From: Macrocybe gigantea | Taxonomy: Eukaryota > Basidiomycota > Agaricomycetes > Agaricales > Callistosporiaceae | NCBI GenBank assembly: GCA_011319805.1 | Contig: SJRY01000294.1 | Span: forward strand, 124,001 to 188,000 | DNA: 64,000 nucleotides | Direction of reading: 5' to 3' | Shown here: piece by piece, positions 23,182-34,606 of the stretch | Layout: each line of letters opens with the position of its first letter | How positions within the stretch are numbered: the stretch's first letter is position 1 | Position numbers and translations under genes: made by a program | The notes under the pieces: model-generated | What the model was told of the DNA's origin: nothing | The model's database searches: none | Seen by the model: the letters and a program-made list of their open reading frames with translations, nothing else

Positions 23182-23615
23182 CTACAAGAAACGCGTGTAA
23201 GCATAGAACTTCAAACAGGTGAAAGCCTTTCCGACAATGTATCCTGATTGTCAGATTCCACATTAAGAAAACATCCTTCTGAAAGCGGAGTTTTAACAGA
23301 AGACATGCGATTTGGAATGAATGTCTGTTCCAAAAGAGAGGACGACCACAGGTCGCATAACTTTTAGCAGGACAGTGGATTTAACATTTGCTCTTCTGAA
23401 AAGTACACCGCAGGAGAAGTGCAAGAAGGGTTACGTATGGTTCATTACAGCCGGCTGAGTTTCAATTCTGAGGAGCCAAAGATTCGCAGTCCCACGCTTG
23501 AGACCATTGTTCTACCTTCCATTGTTCCGAGATACAAAATGGTGGTGGTGAAGATGAATTGGCGTTCTTTCCTCTGCTTGTTTCGCCACGCCATCCTTTC
23601 ATCATCTCCAGAGCC

Positions 23616-24961
23616 ATGTTGCACGAAGAGCTGCCCATTGGCGCATTCCTCTCTGCGTTTCTCGTTTTGATTCCTCTTCCTTGGCACTGGCGCGCTCGTA
23701 ACGTCGCGACACTCTCTATCATTGCTTGGTTATTTGCTTCGAACGTCATCTACGGTATCAACGCTATAATATGGGCTGACAACGTTGATATAATTGCTCA
23801 ACCGTGGTGCGATATAAGTAAGTCCCCTTCACCGCGTAACTCCATACTCACTTCTGATCGCCCTTTCAGCAACCAAATTTCAGATCGGCGCCACGATGGC
23901 TCTGCCGGCCTGCTGTCTTTGTTTATGCATCCATCTCGAAAGAATTGCATCCGTCCGCCATGTACAAGTTACCCATTCTCAAAAGCGCCGATATATGATC
24001 TTCGATATTGCCATGTGTTGGGGACTTCCTATAATATACATGGCTTTGCGTGAGCCGATACCTTTTTGAGGCTTCCAAAGTACTGACAAATGTTCCAGAT
24101 TATGTCGTCCAAGGCCACCGATATGATATCGTTGAGTACTTTGGTTGCCGCCCGACCGTGTACACTTCAATTCCTTCGATATTCCTCATCTGGATATTTC
24201 CTTTGATTATCGTTGTATTGACATCTGTATATGCTGGTGAGCAGACCTCGTGATCCCCAGTACTTGCCAACTAACACTATTCAAAGCTCTCTCTTTGCTA
24301 CATTTCTTCCGTCGTCGTGCTGCCTTCGCGATGCATCTTCGAGATTCCAAATCCGCTCTTAATACGTCGCGGTATTTGCGACTGATGGCCATGGCAATCG
24401 TGCAAATGTTCTGGGGTCTCGCCGTCATGGGAATCAACATGTGGTTTACGTGTAGAGCAGGATTGAGACCTTGGACAGGATGGGCCGATGTTCACTTCAA
24501 CTTTTCTCGCGTCGATGTCTATCCCGCCTTGTTCATCCCACCTTCTATCCTACGCTGGACGTTTTTCATATGGTGGACAATCCCTATCAGTTCCATCCTC
24601 TTTTTTGCATTCTTCTCTTTCGGACGAGATGCGGTCAATGAATACAAGGCTTGCGTATCATCGCTGCGGCGCTTGCTGCTCCCTTCCAGAAAACGCCCTA
24701 CACTCGCCCATTCGTCACGCTTATCGTACGTTACTGCTCTTCTCTCTAGGATCATATTACTCATCTTTGCCCCTTAGTCCCGTCAAACTATCACAAGGTT
24801 CAAATTCGCAGTCCATGACTCACATGTCCGAAGACTCTTGGTCGTTTGACCGATCCTCCAAGACGACGCCCGTCACCTACACATTTTCAATCGCATCATC
24901 AGATGTCACGGCCGTGCAGCCATCCCCTCCACCTGTGTATAATAGAGAGTGCGCTGTTTGA
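23616..24961 (+). CDS. STE3: STE3-like pheromone receptor 3 (7TM GPCR), intact
   Basis: Five exons, 23616..23817, 23870..24049, 24099..24236, 24287..24725 and 24778..24961, give an unbroken 380 aa protein. Seven hydrophobic segments are visible, with the fungal STE3 signatures: PLPWHWRARN after TM1, VIYGINAIIW in TM2, WCDI, LCLCIHLERIAS after TM3, YVVQGHRYDIVEYFGC before TM5, LNTSRYLRLMAMAIVQMFWG in TM6, LRPWTGWADVHFNFSRVDVY in the last outer loop, and FFAFFSFGRDAVNEYK ending TM7. The short tail is Ser/Pro-rich. It couples to a G protein that starts the mating MAPK cascade. A pheromone precursor (CIIA) lies 0.75 kb downstream on the other strand. The intron plan is the same as in receptor 4, so the two arose by duplication. 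Confidence 0.93.
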
Positions 24962-25713
24962 CATTCGTTCGTTGTATTAGTGCATCACTTATCAAGTCTT
25001 TCGTTAATTCGCCTGCTGCATTGTAATCATTCGCCTCTAAATAGTCATTGATGTATCTATCATATCTACCAGAACTCACGAGTCTTTCCTTCTATCACGT
25101 CCTGTGACGAGTGGCTGAATATAATGTATGCAGTACAATGCAATGTGGCCCTATGTTATGCCGAGAATGCTACTATATCTGCTACGGTCAATTAACGACG
25201 GAGGACAGTGCCGTGGCAAACGGGAAGCTTCCCAGCATCTCAGGGTTACCTTCGGCACGCACACCATCGGATTACTGTCCGCTAACCCGGGTCGTGGGCT
25301 GGCTTGCGAATGCATGAATGGGAGCTGCGAATCGTTGGCTTATGTACCTACTTGCTGCGTGTGGTGGTAGACACCGCTGGTAACAAGAACATCTCCCTGG
25401 CGAGCAAGGCATCCAAAGTAGCGATGAACGTATGAAGAAGACGAAGTCTGACTTAACTCAAAACTTTAAAGAGCTACAGAACCGGCCATGTACATCCATT
25501 GGGCCCCAAGATGAAAGATATATATAAAACATAAATAACAGAAAGAGATTTTGAGCATAGTGGTGTTATAATTATCAGAACGACGGCGAATAGCGTTAAG
25601 CTACCAGAGCGATCACGGAGACTTATCGTCGTCACCTTCGGAGGATTAGCAATCGCGGCGAGCATTTTGAACAGCATACCCACCTCTGGTGACAGTTGGA
25701 GAAAGACTGATGG
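24962..25713. other. Intergenic, no gene seen
   Basis: Between receptor 3 and pheromone precursor 1, tail to tail. Should contain both 3' UTRs. Confidence 0.4.
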
Positions 25714-25845
25714 TTATGCAATAATGCAGTAGCCCGGGTACCCAAGCCTGGAGTCTGCATCGACACATGGATATTCATCTTCTTCCCGAAATATGGCCGA
25801 GTTGGCGTGAGGGTCGAGTGATATCGAGGTTTGGAAGGTGTCCAT
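25714..25845 (-). CDS. Pheromone precursor 1 (CaaX = CIIA)
   Basis: 43 codons, single exon, MDTFQTSISLDPHANSAIF at the start and RLGYPGYCIIA at the end. The CIIA end is a CaaX box for farnesylation, cleavage and carboxymethylation. A processing site must lie in EEDEYPCVDADSRLG; the E-Y after the acidic stretch or the S-R could serve, as no standard E-R pair is present. An in-frame upstream Met at 25989 exists, but MDTF matches the start of precursor 4 and the length is typical, so 25845 is preferred. Confidence 0.85.
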   Translation of the reverse strand: MDTFQTSISLDPHANSAIFREEDEYPCVDADSRLGYPGYCIIA

Positions 25846-26205
25846 GGCGAAGATTGAATTCTTCAAAGCAGGCGCAGTCGAAATTGAGATGCCTGGATGA
25901 ATGCATAGGTATTTATCTGAACTATCTCCTGCGATTCTTTGATGTGTAAGGGGAGGAGCACACCAAAAAATCAACAAACAATGGAGCATTGTTCAGGGAG
26001 GCCATTGTGCCCCTTGATTTGGTAGCTCGCTTTCTGAATTCAAATTTAATCTTAATATTACGTAATACAAAGACGGTATAGTTTCTGTCGAACAATGGAC
26101 GGGAAATTTCGTTAAAACTCCTACCACTACGAGTTATGCAACACTGCACCATCGGAATTCTCTCTATATCGTCGTCCACTCGCGTATGCCCACCCGACCC
26201 GTGAC
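25846..26205. promoter_or_regulatory. Shared 5' region of divergent pheromone genes 1 and 2
   Basis: Precursors 1 (-) and 2 (+) point away from each other across 360 bp, so their promoters lie here. I did not find a motif that I can name with certainty. Confidence 0.4.
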
Positions 26206-26313
26206 ATGGATAGCTTCACCGCAATCGATGACTCATTTTATACCACTGATATACCCGTCGACGAGGAGCGATATGGAGGCGGTACGACCGTGGTCTTCTG
26301 CATCATATCATGA
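26206..26313 (+). CDS. Pheromone precursor 2 (CaaX = CIIS)
   Basis: 35 codons, single exon: starts MDSFTAIDDSFYTTD, then IPVDEER, and ends YGGGTTVVFCIIS. CIIS is a CaaX box; Ser at the last position favours farnesyl transferase. Cleavage after the E-R pair would give a 13-residue mature peptide beginning YGGG. It is short even for this class but has every expected part. Confidence 0.9.
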   Translation: MDSFTAIDDSFYTTDIPVDEERYGGGTTVVFCIIS

Positions 26314-27382
26314 AGAATGGTGAGATACCTTTGATTGTAACTTTCCAGGATTGTATCTCCTGAAAATTTCCGCTGCAGCGTCCTCTCCTTATACAATCTG
26401 CCTGGCGGCGTCAAAATCTCTGTATTCTGTCTGCCGTACGTGTCATTGACTATCATTTGTAACAATATGCAGAGGTTTACTCCACCCTGTTTATAGTCAG
26501 TGCGATTCGGAACAGTCTTGAATGTTCCTTCGCACATTCACCCTTTTTAGTCCTATTCAAAGTCTTCTTTTACCACTTCCCAGCAGCTGGAATGTTTGGC
26601 GAATAATGTACCTCCAGAGAGATGTATCTATACGTTATTTAAATCCACCAGCGGATAACCTTTGACCGTCCGAGAAACAATCAAAATGGTTTGACCAACC
26701 TACCCCAGATGAAGGTACAGCTGCTGCTTGACAATGGCTTAAGCAAAGGTGCCGTGCTGAGAATTCTTCGACTGAAGCTGCATAACGGGCTTTGTGGATC
26801 TTGCTCTTGAAGCATGTTAGTTAGTCTGCCTCTGCCCACTGAATGTTTTCGTCGCGTAGTATCTGCCCTGCCGATCTACCCACTTTTTTCTTTGCCAAAT
26901 TTCGCGCACACGGTTGAATGCCAACGGAAAAAAATAAAAACAAAAATAAGATGGCCGACAATGCACCCTTTTCCTGACACTGTCCATGTCAGCAGCAAAG
27001 GCAGATCCTGTGAAGATGTCATAATACATCTTGGTGAGCTTGTAGTTAGTCTCTCGTCGATTAGTTCACACCCTTCACAGATATTTGAACGAGTTGGATT
27101 ACGCTCTCGAGATGACGATGTTTACTTAGTTTCAGGAAATGGACGTGCATTGAGCCATTGTTTTGACCAAGACAATGGCCCAGCCATTGTGCGCCCCCTG
27201 ACTGGGTCTCGAGGTGCAACCAAACAGTTGAAATAAATTTGAATGATGGTAAGATTCTGTTCCAATTATTCTTTCTCGAACCTGTCCTCGCTTTCCGTAC
27301 AGCACCTGGGCCATTCGTTCATAAACTCTCGCTTTGCACAAAGCAAATTTAACACGCGATATATCCCACTACCTACACTGGC
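26314..27382. other. Intergenic between pheromone genes 2 and 3
   Basis: About 1.07 kb. Open frames on both strands lack CaaX ends and coding character. It includes the promoter of precursor 3. Confidence 0.4.
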
Positions 27383-27538
27383 ATGGACATCCTCAACATC
27401 TTCACTGCCATAGACCTCGGCTGCGATCAGCCAACCCTACCAGAACCCCCAGACTCGCCGGCTTCGACTGATGGCATCCCCGTCGAGTTCGAGCGCATGC
27501 CTGGCTACACATCGCACGGCTTCTGCACTATAGCATGA
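27383..27538 (+). CDS. Pheromone precursor 3 (CaaX = CTIA)
   Basis: 51 codons, single exon: MDILNIFTAIDLGCDQP at the start, a Pro/Ser-rich middle, then IPVEFER and MPGYTSHGFCTIA at the end. CTIA is a CaaX box. Cleavage after E-R would give a 13-residue mature peptide starting MPGY. It lies 0.6 kb upstream of receptor 4 on the same strand. Confidence 0.9.
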   Translation: MDILNIFTAIDLGCDQPTLPEPPDSPASTDGIPVEFERMPGYTSHGFCTIA

Positions 27539-28165
27539 GGCCTAGCGCTTTCCTACTTGGTCGTATCGAAAGACTTCCTTTGTGAGTTTTCGCCAGAGAC
27601 GATTCTCTCGCAAGGTTTCTCACTGAATCTTCAACGTAGTTGTGGTTGGCACTGGGCTTTGATAGCCTACCCTGCTTCGCGTCGTCAGGACGCCTGCTCA
27701 CTCAAATCACTTGTTTATGCCTTCACACCATCACACGGCCTACGTGCCAGTCTTGTTTCTTTCTATTTATAAAGGTTTAAAAGTTCTGCCTGGCTTGTAT
27801 CAATGTAGTAGTCTCCATTTCGTTCCATTGCAATGCAATTCTGCTTCAATCGGCCCTCATTGTGACTTGGTTACTGCACTGTCAAAGCCCGAGTTTGCTC
27901 AAAGCGGATGACAACGCTCGCACAACATGGATTATTCGGTCCGCAAGACGGGGTCGAATGCGACTAAGATTCCCTTAATGGCGTCCGCCTAACGGAGACA
28001 ATGGGCACGTGACTCGCCAACTTCTGCATTGATCCCCAAATTAGGAAATTGCCATTGTCGCCACAACTTTGGCTTACACTCATCGTGGCTACACTGAAAG
28101 ACTTTTATAATGGCTCTCGGGAAAATGACATTATTCTTTGACCCCCTCTACCATCCCCTGCTCCG
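27539..28165. promoter_or_regulatory. Intergenic, promoter region of receptor 4
   Basis: Contains the 3' end of pheromone gene 3 and the promoter of receptor 4. No specific site could be named. Confidence 0.3.
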
Positions 28166-29817
28166 ATGCAGCATCCAGAGCTCCCTATTTTTGCTTTTCT
28201 TACCGCGTTATTGGTCCTCGTTCCCCTGCCATGGCATTGGCGGGCCCGTAATATTGCGACAGTCTCCATCAGCCTTTGGCTATTCCTCGTCGACGTTATC
28301 TACGGTATCAACTCGATAATTTGGGCTGGCAATGTTAACATCGTTGCTCCAGTTTGGTGCGATATTGGTGAATAATTTTCTTGTCGGTCAAGCTCCAGAC
28401 ATGAACTCATGCCTTGCTGCAGCGACGAAGATTGTGGTCGGCGCCTCTTATGCCTTGCCTTTAGGCACATTATGCATTTGCAAGCATCTCGAGATGGTCT
28501 CATCGTCGCGCAAAGTACGATACGATGGATCAGATCGCCAACGACGAATTATTTTTGAGTCAGTGATGTGCTTCGCCGTTCCCTGCGTCTTCATGGTCTT
28601 GCGTATGTCACGCTTTCGTGCTATTTTGAAGCCCTTCTTGAATAACCTCCGCTTCAGACTATGTCGTTCAAGGACACCGATTTGACATATTTGAGAATAC
28701 GGGTTGCCAGGCAGCCCTTTACATCTCGATACCTGCGGTCTTCATCGTTTGGTTTCCGCAGCTTCTTTTCTCTCTCATCACCCTTATTTACGCCGGTATG
28801 GTATTTTTTTTTATCTCTCTTCCAATTACGATGTTTATTATTTTGCAGTTCTCGCGCTCCATCATTTCGTTCGCCGACGCCTTACCTTCGCAGCGCACCT
28901 TAAAAACTGCAATTCCGCTCTCACCACAAATCGTTACCTGCGTCTCATTGCCATGGCGGTGACCGAGATGGTCTGGGGTACGACTCTGACTACCTACAAC
29001 CTCTATAACAACGTTTCTCCCGGTCTGCGACCGTGGACTACATGGGCCGATGTCCATTCAAACTTCTCTCGCATTGATTTGTTCCCCGCCATCACCATCC
29101 CACCACAGTTTCTACGAAGCATGATGCTGTTCTGGTGGTCGATGCCCGTTTCGTCTTTCATTTTCTTCCTCTTCTTCGGATTCGGCGATGAGGCCCTTAA
29201 AGAATATGGTAAAATTTGGAATTGGTTCAATACCAAGGTTCTCAGGCGAAAACCCGGTAATGCATCACCATACACATCGTCGCTCAATAAAGGGTGTGTC
29301 CATTTTCCATTGTAACCTGAAACATGCTCACTACGGCCCGTCTTATAGCATCTCCCGTCCCTTGCATCTTGTCGAAATGAAGCAATCGAAGGACATGAAA
29401 CGACTCGACTCGACCGTCCTCACGGAATCCTCCTCCTTCAGCTTCTCGTCGACTTCTCCCACGAAGGCTCAAGAGGCCGAGAATGAACAATCCGCCATCT
29501 CCAGCCTGTCATACTATGCGCAATCCATAGACACGATGCATGAATCTCCCAAGTCCCATACCCTCGAGATCCCAGTGCCAGAACCTTACACGCCTTCTGC
29601 GCCCATAACCCCTCTGACGCCATCGACACCTTTGACACTATCCGATTCTGCCACTGTCGTGCAGCCTCAGACAGGGCGCGAACGCTCACCGAGCCCGGTG
29701 AGCGAGCGTCCGTTCGGCCCACCCAGTGTTTATCCTGTCTGGTCACTACGTCCTGACGCACAGCATGGCATCGTTCTCACGATACAGCGACAAGCCTCAG
29801 TCGATCAAATGGTATGA
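28166..29817 (+). CDS. STE3: STE3-like pheromone receptor 4 (7TM GPCR), intact
   Basis: Five exons, 28166..28367, 28423..28602, 28658..28795, 28849..29293 and 29349..29817, unbroken, 477 aa. STE3 signatures: PLPWHWRARNIATVS, VIYGINSIIW, WCDI, LCICKHLEMVSSSRK, YVVQGHRFDIFENTGC, FIVWFPQLLFSLITLIYA, LTTNRYLRLIAMAVTEMVWG, LRPWTTWADVHSNFSRIDLF and FFLFFGFGDEALKEY. Exons 1-3 are the same lengths as in receptor 3 (202, 180, 138 nt). The tail is about 100 residues longer than that of receptor 3 and rich in Ser, Thr and Pro (PYTPSAPITPLTPSTPLTLS), as is usual for phosphorylated GPCR tails. It sits directly downstream of pheromone gene 3. Confidence 0.93.
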
Positions 29818-30445
29818 CGAGCGCGACAGATGGGAAGACCCTGCCGCCGTTCGAGCTGAAAATTCTATCGACGACTTGCAACTTTCACGCCTCCACTTCC
29901 TTACAATTCTATGTTTATGTTTTTCGTTTTCTGGTTTATATATCTCACATTGATGCGTAATCATAATCTCCAATGTATTGGCAGCGTACTCCCCCACTCC
30001 CCACCTCCCATCATGTCTGGGACATTTCGTTAGGTGTCGTTACTTTTCAATTGTTTACAACCGCATTCTCTATCCATCCAAAGCTGCTTTCTTTGTTGTA
30101 CCTATAGAGCGGTGCCAATGATAAAAAACAATTCAATAGCTATATGCTTGAATGTGGGCAAAGCAAACAAAGTAGCTAACAAGTGGCGGGGTGTAGGATA
30201 TGTTCGTCACAAGTGTGAACCAGTACATCATCTGTGAGTAGCCTGGTCGTAGGCCCAACAAACGTTAAGGACCTGAGATATGGTTATAGACGAGCGCGGC
30301 ATCTCATCGCATATCCACTGTCTCAGAAATTTGACGATGCGAGATGGCCAGGAACAAGCAATTCAGATTGTATCTCCTGGAGGAAAGCATCTAGCTAGCT
30401 TGCATCGGTAATGAGGGTTCGTGAAGAGCCGTTGAAACGGGTTAA
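29818..30445. other. Intergenic, right edge of the receptor cluster
   Basis: Convergent 3' ends of receptor 4 and the RGG protein. No gene seen. Confidence 0.4.
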
Positions 30446-31327
30446 TCATCCAAGCAGTTCGTCCAGAAAGTCTTGCATTTCCTCCTTTGAGCTTTTTGGT
30501 TTGGCATCGGCCGCGTCTGGGAGCGCTGGCGGCATGACAGCATCATCTGATCAGGATGGTCATCGCAGTTTCGGCATATGAGAGCACATTATTTACCAGC
30601 ATTCAAGTCGTGCGGCTTGGGTATCACAGGTTTTTTCTGCAGCTGTTCTTTCTTGGCTCTCAGACGCAACTTGAGATCTGAGCGAGTTGTTTGAAGGCGA
30701 AAGGGTAGTTAATCGGGAGAAGTAACATACCTCTCTGAGCGTCGGCGACAGCCTTTTCTCGGCTTAGTTCTTCGAGTTGGTCATCCCACTCAATCCGCTC
30801 CATCCTACCTTTCTTCGATTGAATCGAGACAGAAGCATTTGTGGAGATGTGAGCAAGTGAGCGGTCCACATCGTCGTCATCGACAGCAGGTACAGCGTCA
30901 ACCTCGGCGCCAGAGTCTGGTATTCTTTGTCTCCCCAGAAATCTGGACAAGTCAACTTCCGGTTCCTCTATGGGCTCTCCTACACACAGGAATAGGTCAA
31001 ACACTGACGAATGCATAAATCCTAAACAGGCGGACCATCTGATCCTAGTTCGGGCTCCGGCTCCGCGTATCGATCCGCATTGGAAGTAAGCTGTCTTCTT
31101 GAATACTTGCGCAGGCGCTCCGCCTTTGCTTCCTCATCTTCCTCCTCAGGTTCTTCGCCTTCAAGCAAGTGACGCTTGGAAAACTCCGCCGGTCTACCGT
31201 AGCCACGCCCTCTCCCTCTAGCGCGGAGGTACTTGCCGAGTCCTCCTCGGCCTCTTCCCCGGCCTCTCGACGACGTCGACGATTTCGTCTGCTCAGAAGA
31301 CAGTTCAGGCGTAGATGAAAGCGACAT
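30446..31327 (-). CDS. RG/RGG-rich conserved protein
   Basis: Starts MSLSSTPELSSEQTKSS, followed by an Arg-Gly region (RGRGRGRGGLGKYLRARGRGRG) of the kind that binds RNA and is methylated. Next come an acidic/basic helix (KRHLLEGEEPEEEDEEAKAE) and, after an intron near 30970-31020, EPEVDLSRFLGRQRIPD and a conserved-looking block RMERIEWDDQLEELSREKAV, then after a second intron DLKLRLRAKKEQLQKKPVIP, and a last exon ending SKEEMQDFLDELLG. The first intron joins in frame only if one more G preceded its GTTTAG donor. A nuclear RNA-related role is a guess from the RGG part. I do not recognise the family. Confidence 0.7.
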
Positions 31328-31525
31328 AATGAATTTCGTCGCGCTATGAGTTATCTCATGGTGAAGGAAAGCGAGTGATCTCAATGTTTGGTTGGCAGTC
31401 TCCAGACAAGCATTCTAAATTTGGCGCAATGCTCACGAGTCACAAAGAAAGAAACTGTCGTTCACAAAACAGCACTATCTGAAATTTTAACTACAAGAGC
31501 AAGAAAAAAAACGCAAAGGAGCGAG

Positions 31526-33011
31526 TCAGGGAATTTTCTGTCCGTAATCTGCACTATGGCCCTTAAGCTCAATCGGAGAGTCGAATGAAGAGCTGGCACA
31601 TGAAATGCCCAGAAGAAGAATCCAAATGGCGAAAAGAACGAAAATAATAAATATAAAAAATGTAAACGCGTAAAATACAAGTAGCAGAGCGAGTATGGTT
31701 CTCCATGGGACTGAAGGAGGTTGGGTGTCCAGATTCGCATTATTTTCTGGTGGTCGCCTTAGCTCAGAAGGCTGAGCTAACAGAGCGTCTCCAAGTTTGG
31801 TAGGGGAGACAGGCCAAGGCAGCAAAGACAGCTCATCGTGGTCTACACTGAGATTTGGTCCGTGCCAGCTCAAAGTGGGAGAAATTTCAACGTGAATTGG
31901 ATTGTGAGGTTGAGGGTAAGATGAAGGCTCTGATAGCTGCCGAGTGAGTGCCTTCACGGGCTGGGAATCGAGAAATAGGATCGTCGGCATGGATTTCCCT
32001 CTCCATCGGATGACTGGTGAGTCGGGTATCTGGACGCGAGGTGGTACAGACTGAAGTGTTGACATAATCAGCACGGAAAAAATGCAGTCGCAGACGATGG
32101 AATCTGACCCTTGGAGTAATATGATGAGACGTTGACGGGGGCGCGGAGCGTGGGGTAGATGGACGTGTCGAACAACCTAGATGTACAGGTGTGGAGGCGG
32201 GCGCCATAGGCTCTGGTGGGGCTACCAGCCGCTGTCTGGGAGATCGCGGCATCGCATCTCGAGTCCCAAAATTCGTGCGGGCGGAAACAGGGGATAACGG
32301 GCATTTGGTACGATTTTGGAAGAGCCTTTCTAGGAAACTGTTCTTCCGGGGAGTCAGGATTGGAAGGCAGTATCGCGGGCTCGAGGAAGGACCATCGAAT
32401 TCCGAGGCTAGAGAGGAAGAAGACGCCGATGCGTCGAGCTGTCATTAGTGATTAGTTGCAATTTTGCGATGTATACTACAAGCAAGCTTACGGATTCTGT
32501 GCTACTCTCCTCTATAATTGGCCCTTCTAGATCAGCCCGTCTGAGATAGCGGCCCCACACGAGAAATTCTTCAACTCTCTGTAAACCCGTTTATGAGTAT
32601 CGACCAGAAATGGATTCGTCTGATGCATACTTCTTGGGCTCTGTTAGAGCCGGGCGACTGTGGCTGCTCGATGCTTTTCACAGAAAAGTTTCCTTTATTC
32701 CTCTCTCGAGCTTCATGTTCGTCGTCATCATTGTTCGCCCAAAGGTCCCTCGCGTCTTCATAGGTATCAGCCATCATCTGCTGCCACATCAGCTTTGTCT
32801 CGGGCATGAAGACTTCATCGCTGAGGGATGAGTACTAAAAATGTTTCGACCGGTCAACGGTGGACCGGTAGCGGACAATGCAAAAGAAGCGACACACAGG
32901 AATTGTGGTACCGAGGAGCTCTTTCTTATCTTTGATGTACTCCAGCGCGGTAAGGGAAGTAGTGTTGAGCTTTAATGTGGGCCGTTTACGCTTAAGACCT
33001 TCCGCCGACAT
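31526..33011 (-). CDS. Hypothetical protein with a C-terminal membrane anchor
   Basis: Five exons, complement(join(31526..32050, 32109..32438, 32492..32578, 32631..32834, 32898..33011)), give 419 aa without a break. It starts MSAEGLKRKRPTLKLNTT and has a conserved-looking middle (KLMWQQMMADTYEDARDLW and RVEEFLVWGRYLRRADLEG), a disordered Ser/Pro-rich region, and near the end one strong membrane segment (ILALLLVFYAFTFFIFIIFV) followed by about 35 residues. This fits a tail-anchored protein or a single-pass protein of the nuclear envelope/ER. Five exons with all phases correct make the model firm; the function is unknown. Confidence 0.75.
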
Positions 33012-33775
33012 GAGCAGTGCACAAAATTTCGTCCACACTTGAAATGCGGCCCGTAAAAGCAGGAGAATAGAGAAATTTTCGGGAGAATGGAGGAGGGGTC
33101 GAAAAGGCCACAGTGTATCCCCGACCCATCCCTGCATATATATGCACCAGCTTTGGCTCTTTCACATTGGCTTACCTGCAGCAACAATGCGAGGGGGACA
33201 TGAGCGCGTACGAGCTGCAATCAGTCACCTACATAGGAGCGCTTACCGGATATGGTGAAAAATCGTTCGTCGACCCTGGAATTTCGAATAGGATGGGTAT
33301 CATCAACCTTCTACATTAGCACATCGTGGCTTGAAGAACTGCCTCTGTTGGAAAATAATTCTTGTTCAAGCAAGCCCCCGTTTGGCGCGACCTGCTTCCT
33401 TTCCTGCATGAACCTTTGACTGAAGACGACGATTCGCTGGTAAAGTCGAGGAGGCCGATGGTTTCTCGCAAAGCAGGATTTGTTGCAGAAAGATTCATTA
33501 GCCGTCACTGAAACTGCATTGCAGTCTTCGTCGCAGGTCGCCATTCGTTTGTCGGTGGATGTCAAGCCTCGCGGGCTCGGCATCGTTGGTTAATTTTGAT
33601 GTGCCATCATGTGAGCGCGTGGAGGCTGTGCCCATTGTTTGTTTCCGTCACACAACAATCCACGCTGTGATTCCGTTCGCTTAGACTTTCTTTGTCTACG
33701 TTCTTGCTTTTATCTCTGAATTTGGCAGAGCGTTCGATACGGTTTTCCGAAAGTGCTGAAAGCAAGCGCATCGTC
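33012..33775. other. Intergenic, no gene seen
   Basis: Promoter side of the preceding gene. A - strand frame of 90 codons (33311..33583) has no start context, splice signals or recognisable motif. Confidence 0.35.
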
Positions 33776-34178
33776 TAGGGCTGCGCACCGTACCGTATAC
33801 GGCATACGGCCGTATGACGACGGGTAGCAGACGGCTGACGGACGGTCTTGACCCGTACCGTCAAGCTGAGGTCAAAGATCATATACGGTACGGTACGGGA
33901 TCTTAAACGGTTAGAAACGGGTGTACGGTAAATACGGGTACAACTGTTCAATAAAATCTAGCGTTTCTTATCAATTTTTGTACGAGCAAATCTCAAGCAT
34001 TGTTTGCTAATCATAAGGATTCGGATTGTGGCTGATTGAAGACTTGCACGTCGCAAGGATATCATATCACGACCACCAGAAAATATGTGTTCAACAGCAA
34101 CCGCGGAACCTGTCATCTATTTGTCACAAAACCTAAGATAAGACTCCAGTAAATAATGTACCGAGATAGTGAATCCTA

Positions 34179-34606
34179 TCCTGACCCCACACATTGGCCA
34201 GTGTTGGAGGTCGAGTCGAGCTCCCGCCTCAACACGTTATGTAAGCGGGCTAGAAATTTTCGCTCGCTTCTGGTCGCCCGCCTCAGTGGTCCTACCAGAC
34301 ACACTGAGGCGTGAGTCCCGTATATTTATTTATTTTCTATTCCTTACTGAAGTACCTTGTAGTATACATTTAGGTACTTACATCACATACTCAGTGGTCC
34401 TACCAGACACACTGAGGCTATACATTTAGATTCCTGCATTCACGCGCCCCTTCGGTCCCTGCCTACGTCCAACAGCCAGACCCACCTTTCGTCCAGTCAC
34501 GCTTTTTGGCAGGAAATGATGTGACAGTACCGTGACAGGTGGCTGAACGGAGCTTTCTGATTGGCTTGGCCGAAAGGTAGGTCCTGGCCGATGTGTGGGG
34601 TCAGGA
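34179..34606. mobile_element. Nested TA-flanked MITE inside the hAT-like element
   Basis: 428 bp with 23-bp terminal inverted repeats (TCCTGACCCCACACATTGGC and on; one mismatch) flanked by TA on both sides (34177..34178 and 34607..34608). A TA duplication points to the Tc1/mariner group. It has no coding capacity and must be younger than the hAT-like element. Confidence 0.75.
34284..34418 (+). repeat. Two copies of a 29-bp hairpin repeat
   Basis: A unit that begins CTCAGTGGTCCTACC and ends CACACTGAGG occurs twice, about 106 bp apart, inside the nested MITE. The ends of each unit (CCTCAGTG and CACTGAGG) pair with each other. It may be the trace of a still smaller insertion. Confidence 0.6.

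Noticed and set aside
26238..26537. 99-codon frame antisense to pheromone precursor 2
   Set aside because: It is the shadow of a better-supported gene and has no motif.
28788..29287. Frames antisense to receptor 4
   Set aside because: Shadows of the intact receptor exons.
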